Shown: positions 56,539 to 64,000 of the stretch, one piece after another
Position numbering within the stretch: the stretch's first letter is position 1
Layout: each line of letters opens with the position of its first letter
Origin: Tupaia tana
Lineage: Eukaryota; Chordata; Mammalia; Scandentia; Tupaiidae
DNA: 64,000 bases
Assembly (NCBI GenBank): GCA_026018925.1
Contig: JAKSZU010000013.1
Coordinates: 78,791,791-78,855,790 of the forward strand
Reading direction: 5' to 3'
Translations under genes and position numbers: made by a program
Notes under the pieces: generated by a model
What the model saw: the letters and a program-made list of their open reading frames with translations, nothing else
Told to the model about the DNA's origin: nothing
Database searches by the model: none

Positions 56539-56921
56539 AGAGATTAGCATTTGAATCCGTAGATTGAGTAATAGAAGGTTCCTGCTCACTAATATGGGTA
56601 AGCATTACCCAATCCATTGAGGGCCAGAATAGAAGAAAAAGGCTGAGGAAAGGTAAAACCTCTGTCTTCTTGAGCTGAAACATTCATCTTCTCCTGCCCT
56701 TGGATATCAGAATTCCTAGTTATTAGGCTTTCAGACTCCAGGACCTTACACCAACATCTCCTCCCCCTTGTTCTCAAGCTTTCAAGACTCAATCTGGAGC
56801 TTATAATTTTTGTTCCCTTGGTTCTCAGGCCTTTTTACTCAGAGTGCAGAGTCAGCTTTCCTGAGTCTCCAGTCTCCAGCTTGCAGAATGCATATCACAG
56901 AACTTCTTTGTCTATAATCTT

Positions 56922-57230
56922 TTTTTTTTTTTTTTTTTACCATTTCTTTTTTTTGGAGAAGTTTTTTTTTTTTCCTTTTTTTTTTTCTATAGGGTCCGTG
57001 TGCTCGCCAGACAGACAGAGAGAGACAGAAAGACAGAAAGTGAGAAATCACCCCCCCCCCAGGGGAGATGGCCATGTCGCAATCCCTTCTCCTTCATTCT
57101 CCTCTCGGGATCTTGGGCACGCACACACACGCGCCCAGCATGAGTTTTAAGCCACAGGGTCCGGGACGCGAACCGCCGTCGACTACGTGGGAGTCCAGTG
57201 ACATAGCCATTACGCTAACTGCTGGTCCCC
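56922..57230 (-). mobile_element. tRNA-derived SINE, long form, nested, young
   Basis: Antisense with long T-runs, 'ctatagggtccgtgtgctcgcc', a run of 10 C in the palindrome and a CpG-rich head (GACGCGAACCGCCGTCGAC). Perfect 13 bp target duplication TGTCTATAATCTT at 56909-56921 and 57231-57243. Confidence 0.97.
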
Positions 57231-57324
57231 TGTCTATAATCTTGTGAACCAATTTCTATAGAAATCTTTTCTTATATGTATTTCTCAACATATATCTTAT
57301 TGATTCTGTTTATCTAGACAATGC

Positions 57325-57615
57325 TGACTAATATAGACATGTTTTAAAATCTGAATTATTAAGGAAACATATAAAATAAAAGATATTCTACATATATGCA
57401 TATCATAGAAATATAAATTATTTAAAATCTATAATGTAAATAAAAATAATGAAAGTGAGATTGAACAAAAGAATTATAACTGTAAGTGTGATGCTTCCTT
57501 TATCATGGGCTAAAACTCCTCAATATGAGCAAGAAAATTAATACTAACTATAAACATTGGATATGCACAAAGTGTTTTTGATAGATTAAAATTTAAAGGG
57601 TGGACAATCCAATAT
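57325..57615. other. Unassigned AT-rich stretch
   Basis: No gene; possibly old LINE-1. Confidence 0.35.
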
Positions 57616-57631
57616 CAGAAAATAGAAATTT

Positions 57632-57817
57632 GGCCCAGCAGGTGGCATGGTGGTTAAGGTGCTGGAATTCCCACATGGCTGGCCATGGTTTGAGTCCTGG
57701 ACCTGGCAGCTTGCTTTCTCACTCTCCCTCTCTCTCTCTATGTCTTTCTCTGGCAAAACTCATGTGAAAAATAATATTAACAACAATAATAATAAATAAT
57801 TCTTTAAAAAAAAAATA
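57632..57817 (+). mobile_element. tRNA-derived SINE, short form
   Basis: Head GGCCCAGCAGGTGGCATGGTGG, junction 'ggcagcttgctttctcac', tail with (AAT)n. Perfect 15 bp target duplication AGAAAATAGAAATTT at 57617-57631 and 57818-57832. Confidence 0.97.
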
Positions 57818-57848
57818 AGAAAATAGAAATTTAAAACTCACTAGCTTA

Positions 57849-58050
57849 GGGGCTGGCAGGTGGCATGGAAGTTAAGGGCACTGGGCTCCCATAAGGCTGA
57901 CTGTGGTTTAAGTCCTAGCCCTGGTGGCTTGCTTTCTCACTTTCCCTCTCTTGCTCTCTCACTCTCTCCTGCTCTGGTCAAACTAAAATAAATAAAGTTA
58001 AATAAAGCAATTCTTAAAACAAAAGGCAACAACAACAACAACAAAAAAAA
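57849..58050 (+). mobile_element. tRNA-derived SINE, short form
   Basis: Head GGGGCTGGCAGGTGGCATGG, junction 'ctggtggcttgctttctcac', then 'tgctctggtcaaact' and a tail with (AAC)n. Same orientation and 31 bp after the preceding short-form copy. Confidence 0.93.
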
Positions 58051-58198
58051 AAACAAGACTATAGAATACTGAAGTAGAATTCAAAGGAAAAACCATTAAA
58101 AGGTGGAAAAAAGTTATGAAGTTCACAGATGAAAATAAGGATGTAATAGCTATGAATCTTATGAATTTGATAATGAAGTATTAAACTATTTTAAGCAA

Positions 58199-58425
58199 AG
58201 GGCCAGCATGTGAGATAGGGGTTAAAATGACTGGATCTCACATGGCTAACTACGTGGTTCAAGTCTCTGACTGTTGGCTTAAAAATCACGCTGGGAGCAT
58301 ATGTGTGAATGTTCAAAATCTTGAGAGGAGAATGGAGGAGAAGGAATGTGGGATGGCCATCCCCCCGGGGGGGATGATTTTTCACACATACACACACCCT
58401 GCTGCCAGCTAACACACAGACTCCA
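58199..58425 (+). mobile_element. tRNA-derived SINE, old long form
   Basis: Head 'agggccagcatgtgagatagggg', B-box remnant 'ggttcaagtctc', middle, palindrome as CCCCCCGGGGGGG, then a CACACA variant in place of the usual pyrimidine tract. The tail 'ctccatagcaaacg' is at the right edge. Confidence 0.85.
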
Positions 58426-58449
58426 TAGCAAACGAATACAATTAAATAT

Positions 58450-58680
58450 ATGTGAGGTAATAGTTACATTGCTGGACTTCTCTGTAGTCAACTGCAGTTT
58501 GAGTCCCAGACCTGGCAGCTTAAAACTCACGTGTGCATGGCCCAAAGTCCCGAAAGGAGAATAGAGGAGAAAGGACTGTGGCATGGCCATCCCTCCTGGG
58601 GGATGATTTCTTACTTTCTGACTCTCCCTCTCTCTCTCTCTCTCTAGTAAGTGCATGCATACTACAGCAAAAAAAAACTC
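58450..58680 (+). mobile_element. tRNA-derived SINE, long form, head truncated or diverged
   Basis: Starts near 'gtgaggtaatagttacattgctgg', keeps a B-box remnant 'gcagtttgagtcccag', the middle with a short deletion, and 'actacagcaaaaaaaaac'. Followed by (AT)n at 58684-58727. Confidence 0.88.
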
Positions 58681-58682
58681 TA

Positions 58683-58683
<1 letters not shown>

Positions 58684-58725
<42 letters not shown>

Positions 58726-58727
58726 TT
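58684..58727. repeat. (AT)n microsatellite
   Basis: About 44 bp of AT with one G; it extends the SINE tail. Confidence 0.95.
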
Positions 58728-58729
58728 CA

Positions 58730-60650
58730 AATCTAAGTCAACAAATAGGAAATTTAACTCTTCTCACAGATTTATATAACACTTGCAAATGTTTATTAAA
58801 ATATCCCCAAGAACTTAATAAATTTGAGGATTTTACCAGCCAATTAAATCTTAAGAGTGCAATAAAATTGAAAACCAATAGCAAAAAAATACCATTTAAA
58901 ATCAAATTACCAGGGACCAGCAGTTGGCATAATGGCTGTGTCACTGGACTCCCATGTAGTCAACCACGTTTTAAGTTCCAAACTCAGTGGCTTAAACTCA
59001 TGTTGGGCATGTGTGTGTGCATGCCCAAGATCCCAGAGAATGGAGGAGAAAGGGTTGCAACGTGGCCAACCCCCCCAGGGGGGATTATTTCTCGCTTTCT
59101 GTCTCTCTGTCTCACTCTGTCTTTCTGGCCAAGTGCACGTGCTCTATAGCAAAAACCTCTTTAAAAAAATTTACCTGGAAAAGTAGAAATATCCTTGTAA
59201 ATAAGTTTACTTAAGATATTTATTAAATAGTCAAAATAAAAGTTTTACATATGAAAGTTCACAGTATCCAGTCAAAGCTATACCAACAAAATAATATGAG
59301 TTTTCATACTTATATTAATGCACAAGAAAGGATGGAAATGAAAAAGCTAACTATTTAGGAAATATTCAGGAACAATTATAAAGAGCAAAAGGAATGGAAA
59401 ACACAGAAAATAGCCTAAGAGAAGTATGAGACAAGGAAAAATGACTAACATATTTTAAAATTAATTACCAGAAGAAAAAGACAGAAGAAGCCAGCCAAAT
59501 AGAAGCAATATTATAAAGACAATTTCAATGTTTTTAAAAATCAACTGAAAGAATTAAGCCATTCAAGAAGCACTATAAAAAGTCAGATTAAAAAAGAACT
59601 ACACCTGAAGCTATTAATATAATACTAATTAGAGACAAAAGAAGAAGCTATTTTAAGAAATTAGAAGAGACACATTATTAACTTCAAAAGAACAAACATA
59701 AGATTTACAAGTGATTTTCCAACAGAAACAATGGGATCCAAAAAGCAATGGAATATTACTCTGGAAAAAAAAAAAAAAAAAAAAACGTGGAAATAACTGC
59801 CTACCTAGAATTCTATGCCTAGGGAAAATGTTCCTCATAAATATGGCACAAATTGAATGGCTTTAATTGCTACACTCTAAAATATTTATTTTTAAACTAC
59901 AAATTACTGAAATAGAAGAAACATCAATGCAAATGGCCAGATATTTGAACCAGCTCTTCAGAAACAATACCTAAATAACCAATAAGCATATAAAATATTG
60001 TTCAGTAATTTTTCGTCAGAGAAATGCAAATTAAAACCACAATGAGATGTCAGTATATGCCACAAGAATGACCAAAAAAAAAAGCATCAAATATTAGCAG
60101 GATGTGGAACAACTAAAACATTTATACATTGTAAGTAGGAAAATAACCTAATAACTTGGAAAACTCTTTGACGGCATCTAACAGAACTAGGTAATTGTAT
60201 GCCTTATGGTAGTACTTTCACTTCTAGGCATATACTCAACAATAGTGAGCTCAGATATGCACCAAAATAATATAGGACAATGTTCATAGCAACTTTATTT
60301 ATAACAAATAGTTACCAAAAGGGGGTAAAAAATCTAAAGATAAGAACAAATAAACAAAATACAGCATAGTCATACAATAGGTATTAAAGCAGTGAAAACA
60401 AATAAATTACTGCTATTTATAAATATATAGATTAATCTGACAAATGTAATGTTGAGCAAATGAAGACAAACACCAAAAATATATGCTGTATGTATAAATT
60501 TAAATGAAGTAATAAACAATCGAAATCATAGTGACAGACATCAGGTGGTTGTTTTTAAGGTAAATATTAACTAGGAAGATATAAGAGGGAGATTCCTGAG
60601 GTGCAGATAATATCCAATATCTTGCATAGAGTGGTCATTAATGTAGATAT
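58730..60650 (+). mobile_element. Old LINE-1/HAL1 composite, split by a SINE
   Basis: About 59640-59870 has the LINE-1/HAL1 ORF1-region pattern 'gtgattttccaacagaaacaatgggatcc...gcctacctagaattctatgcc'. About 60010-60500 has the ORF2 3' pattern 'tcagagaaatgcaaattaaaaccacaatgagatg', 'acaatgttcatagcaactttatttata'. The order (ORF1-like then ORF2 end) suggests two pieces or an internally deleted element. Non-functional. Confidence 0.65.
58911..59165 (+). mobile_element. tRNA-derived SINE, long form
   Basis: Head GGGACCAGCAGTTGGCATAATGG, middle, palindrome CCCCCCAGGGGGG and 'tgctctatagcaaaaacctc'. Flanks AAATTACC / AAATTTACC are suggestive only. Confidence 0.95.
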
Positions 60651-60654
60651 ATAT

Positions 60655-61230
60655 TTTGCAAAATATATATATATATATAAAAAGTTATATATGTTAGATT
60701 TGTGCAATTATGGTTCATATGAATATTTCAATACAAAAGTTAAGGGATAGTGAAAATAGAATAGACATTTCCAAGCTAACTAAATCTAAAATAAATAATT
60801 AAGAGCACACTTGCACTAAAATAAATGTTTAAGGGACTTCTTCACATAGAAAAAAGATTGTCAGAAAAATGGAAACACAGTGAGACGTGGAGAACAATGG
60901 AGCACTGTGAGATCTATTGTAAAATGCACAGAAGTAACATAAAAGATTTGGTCAAATGGAATTAAATTTCTGTACAATTCTTATACTTTCTGGTAAATTG
61001 TAAAAATGAAACATGATCCTCATTTTATCTGACTATAATAAGGGATGAATGGATGTTGTATAACTGAGAATAACTACAAAATAATAGTAAAATTAACAAT
61101 CTAAAAGAAAAAAATGAAATACAACATTAATTGATTAATGCACAAAAAGAAGAGAAGAAGAAATATAAAATGAGTGGAAAAAAATAGAAAATACATAGTA
61201 AGATGGTAAACAAAACCACAATTAGAAGAG
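60655..61230. other. Unassigned AT-rich stretch
   Basis: No gene; a TA run lies at 60664-60679. Possibly old LINE-1. Confidence 0.35.
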
Positions 61231-61233
61231 GGG

Positions 61234-61564
61234 ACTTCCAAAAGTTTATGGAAAGTGGAATTAAAGTTTTAGTATATTTTGGAGGAAATAACTTTTTAAG
61301 AGATATTTTTGCTATAGGATGTGTGTGCTCACCAGAGAGACAGAGAGACAGAAAGTGAGAAATCACCCCCCAGGAGGGAATACCATGCCACAATCCCTTC
61401 TCCTCTACCCTCCTCTTAAAATTTTAGGCACACACACCCAAGGCCCAGTGTGAGTTTCAAGCTTCAGGTCCAGGACTTGAACCGCTATTGGCCATTTGGG
61501 AGTACAACACCATAACCACCATGCCACCTCCTGGATCTCCATGAATTTCTTGAAGACTCCTTGT
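61234..61564. mobile_element. Short inverted-repeat element, copy 2, split by a SINE
   Basis: Left end 'ggggacttccaaaagtttatgg' is the inverse of the right end 'ccatgaatttcttgaagactcc'. The left 60 bp match copy 1 (30369). The SINE at about 61290-61538 lies between the halves. Confidence 0.65.
61290..61538 (-). mobile_element. tRNA-derived SINE, long form
   Basis: Antisense: 'agatatttttgctataggatg', 'aatcaccccccaggaggga', head 'accaccatgccacctcctgg'. Inserted inside the inverted-repeat element. No clear target duplication. Confidence 0.92.
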
Positions 61565-61625
61565 ATATGTAATTATACTAAATAAAAATGTGCTAAATAT
61601 TTCATCAAAAAGAAAAAATTTTCTA

Positions 61626-61695
61626 TTAGGTTGTGGGGAAAGTCATAATATACTTTTCTATGCAAAAACTCATCATGACTTTCCCAGCAACCCAA
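61626..61695. mobile_element. 70 bp TA-flanked palindromic MITE, copy 2
   Basis: Left end TTAGGTTGTGGGGAAAGTCA and the complement of the right end TTGGGTTGCTGGGAAAGTCA are nearly identical inverted repeats. TA flanks both sides (61624-61625 and 61696-61697). Exactly the same length as copy 1 at 47434-47503. Confidence 0.9.
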
Positions 61696-61846
61696 TATAT
61701 GATAGTTATTAAGAGAAACACCTCTTAATAGAGAAAGTTCAAAAGGAAAAGAATGGAGTGAAAATGTAAACAATGTAAATATTAATCTAACAGTGTTAAC
61801 TCTGTTAACAGACGAAAAAGACTTTAAAAAATTATTCTTTACCAGA

Positions 61847-62173
61847 TACCAGCAGATGGCATAATGGTTATGTCACTGGATTCCCATCTGGTTGAATGTG
61901 GTTCAAGTCCTGGACTCAGTGACCTAAAACTCACACCAGGCATGTGTGAGTGCATGCCCAAAATCCCAAGAGGAGGATGGAGGAGAAGGGCATAGTTGTG
62001 GCATAGTCATCCTCCCAGTGGGTGATTTTGCACTTTCTGTTTCTCTCTCTCTGTCTCTCTGGCAAGCAAGCATGAGCCCTATAGCAAAAATCTCTCTTAA
62101 AAAAAAAAAAAAAAAAAAAAAGATATATATATACACACATATACACACACATATATATATATGTACATATATA
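61847..62173 (+). mobile_element. tRNA-derived SINE, long form, with long A/TA tail
   Basis: Head 'taccagcagatggcataatgg', body, 'gccctatagcaaaaatc', then a run of about 24 A and (TA)n/(CA)n. Target duplication TCTTTACCAGA / TCCTTACCAGA at 61836-61846 and 62174-62184 places the dinucleotide tail inside the element. Confidence 0.93.
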
Positions 62174-62649
62174 TCCTTACCAGAAATATAAAGTTGTATT
62201 TTATACTCATCAGCCTACCAAGACTAACAATTCTTAACTTTTTTGCCCCTTCAAACATTAATAAGGCATAAAATAATAATTACTAGAACTAAGAAGAGAA
62301 ATAGACAAATCCACAATTAAAGTTGAAGATTTTAACATATTGCTTGCTATTTATAGCTGATTAAATAAACAGAACAAAGAAATCAGTAAGGACATATAAG
62401 ATTTGAATAACACAATTAACCAACTTGACCTGAAGGACATGTATACAACATAGCACTAAATGACTACAGAATCCACATAGGATGTTTCAAAATCAACCAT
62501 ACTCTGACCCATAAAGAAAGTCTCAATAAATTTCAAAGAACTGAAATGTGTTGAAAGAAGACTACAAGATCATAATAAAATTATGCTAGAAATAAATACC
62601 AAAAAGATAATTAGAAAGTTGCCTAATACTTAAAATTTAAACAATACCC

Positions 62650-62912
62650 TTCTTTTTTATTTATGTATTTATATTATTTATTTTTTAAATTTGCTATATG
62701 GTGCCTGCATTTAGCAGAATGAGACACAGAGAGAAAAAGCATCCCAGAGGGGATAACCACATCACAAACCCTTCTCTTCTCCTCTCAGGATTTCAGGCAC
62801 ACATGCACATGCACCAGGTGTGTTTTCAAGTTGCTGGGTCTGGGACTCAAACCATAAAGTCAGCCATGTGGGATTTAGCCACCTTAACACCACACCACCT
62901 GTCTGGCCCTTC
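62650..62912 (-). mobile_element. tRNA-derived SINE, old long form, inserted in LINE-1
   Basis: Antisense: 'aatttgctatatggtgcc', 'aaagcatcccagagggga', head 'accacaccacctgtctggcc'. Target duplication ACAATACCC at 62641-62649 and 62913-62921. Confidence 0.93.
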
Positions 62913-63442
62913 ACAATACCCATTTTACTATTCTAAATAACCTAAAGATCAAGAACTCTAGTGAAAATATGAAATTCTTCAAACTATACATGATAATTAA
63001 AAAATACGTAACAGAATTTAAGGGAAATAGTGTAAGCTTAAAGGAAATTTATTATCTTAAATGCATATGATAGAAAATAAGAAAGCTGCCATCATTTAAG
63101 TACCCATCTCAAAAAGTCAGAGAAAGAAGATAAATTGAAACCAAAAGAAAGTAAACTTATTTTTAAAAACAGAAATTATTATACTATAAATTAAATAATT
63201 AATAGAAAATAAATGAATGAAATGCTGATTTTTTTGTTTTTTAAAAAAACATTAATACTAAAAGGCCCTGGCAAGATTAATGAAGTAAAAAATACATACA
63301 AAAAATGGGTTATAAGCTTTAAATTGATAATAAGCAACTATTAGAAAATACTTTGTTAATAATTATGAAAATGAGATAAAATTTACAAATATCTAGAAAA
63401 CACAACTTACCAAAACTAATTCAGTAAGAATGTTTAAAACTG

Positions 63443-63708
63443 GAGGCCAGCAGGTTTCATGATACTTAAGACCCTGCACTCCCACATGGCCAACAACAGC
63501 TCAAGTCCTGGGTCTGGAGAATTGAAAAAATCACACCAGGCCCATGCGTGTGTATCCAAAATCCCAAGAGGAGAATGGAGGAGAAGGGATTGTGGCGTTA
63601 CCATCTCCCTTGAGGGATGATTTCTCACTTTCCCTTTCACTGTCTCTCTCTCTGTCTCTCTTGGGCAAGTGCACATGTCCTGTGGAAGAAACCTTAAAAT
63701 TTAAAAAA
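63443..63708 (+). mobile_element. tRNA-derived SINE, old long form, inserted in LINE-1
   Basis: Head GGAGGCCAGCAGGTTTCATGATAC, the long-form middle with 'gagaatggaggagaaggg', 'gtcctgtggaagaaacc'. Flanks GTTTAAAA / GTTTTAAA are suggestive. Confidence 0.9.
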
Positions 63709-64000
63709 GAAAAGTTTTAAAGAATTTATTAAACTGAATAGTGTAAATATATATTAAAGAAATTTAATCTGTAAATACAATCTGTTCCATAAGAAATTCT
63801 CCAAGCCCAAGTACACTACCTGTGAATTTTTGTAAATATTTAAGAAATACTGCCAATTATAAGAGAAATCCTCAGAAAAATAGAAAAGAAAATACTTCAA
63901 GTCATATTGACATTTGCATAATCCTGATATAAAATCTGACAAGACATTACAAGAAAGTAAAATGATAGGCCAATTTCTCTGAAGAGCATACATCTAAAAA

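Larger units (their letters stand above)
56184..57320 (+). repeat. Ancient LTR-like repeat, split by two SINEs
   Basis: Starts 'ggttaattttatgtgtcatcttgactgtgc', continues 'gttaagacattatttctaag', 'acccaatccattgagggccagaatagaagaaaaaggctga', 'ggttctcaggcc', and ends 'attgattctgtttatctagacaatgctgactaatata'. The order is that of a mammal-wide repeat I know by sequence but cannot name with certainty (probably an ERVL/MaLR-type LTR). The 35635-35935 copy is in the opposite orientation. Confidence 0.75.
62230..64000 (+). mobile_element. Old LINE-1 ORF2, sense, runs off the window, split by two SINEs
   Basis: AT-rich, highly decayed ORF2 in order: endonuclease-to-linker region (62250-62640, 62920-63430), then reverse-transcriptase region near the right edge ('tctgacaagacattacaagaaagtaaaatgataggccaatttctctgaagagc'). 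SINEs at 62650-62912 and 63443-63708 interrupt it. The element continues beyond 64000. Confidence 0.75.

Noticed and set aside
1-64000. Colugo (CYN SINE) as the source organism
   Set aside because: The CYN elements I recall are tRNA-Ile-type dimers with a GGCCGGCCCGTGGCTCA head. None is present here. The species is left open.

Overview
This window is non-coding DNA from the nuclear genome of a placental mammal. It carries ancient mammal-wide repeats (MIR, LINE-2, MER5-like hAT relics, MaLR-type LTRs) and LINE-1 of several ages. Over these lies a dense, fairly young set of tRNA-derived SINEs. I saw no Alu, B1/B2, Bov, CAN, VES, ERE or AfroSINE copies, so a primate, rodent, ruminant, carnivore, horse or afrotherian source looks unlikely. 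I could not name the species. No host protein-coding gene, exon chain or RNA gene can be supported. The open frames longer than 100 codons are mostly LINE-1 ORF pieces or SINE read-through.

Layout. From 1 to about 17 kb the sequence is largely old: MIR, LINE-2, MER5-like and MaLR relics lie among unrecognised unique sequence, with only six SINEs, all before 5.5 kb. Two small CpG clusters (about 7.7-7.9 kb and 10.55-10.63 kb) sit in repeat-free DNA and are the best candidates for host regulatory sequence. From 17 to 39 kb the DNA becomes AT-rich. Old LINE-1 fragments on both strands are punctured by SINEs, including two runs of three head-to-tail SINEs (32.9-33.7 kb and 34.1-34.9 kb). From 39 to 51 kb SINEs thin out. 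This part holds a half-L1 (HAL1-like) element with a broken ORF1 (about 41.0-43.2 kb, minus strand), two diverged copies of an unnamed repeat, and an antisense LINE-1. From 51.6 to 55.7 kb lies a 5'-truncated LINE-1 with a decayed ORF2, plus strand. From 56 to 64 kb there are more old LINE-1 pieces, an ancient LTR-like repeat split by two SINEs, and further SINEs. An old LINE-1 ORF2 runs off the right edge.

How the parts relate. The SINEs have an internal RNA polymerase III promoter (A and B boxes), A-rich tails and 9-18 bp target-site duplications, as expected for elements copied by LINE-1 machinery. Three structural groups are visible: a long form (about 240-290 bp with a GC-rich middle), a short form (about 150-190 bp lacking that middle), and an older long form with different head sequences. 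Two very short DNA-transposon-like families also stand out: a 70 bp near-palindrome flanked by TA (two copies) and an inverted-repeat family (two copies, one split by a SINE). All family assignments come from reading the sequence and from memory of family consensus sequences. None was checked by alignment software.
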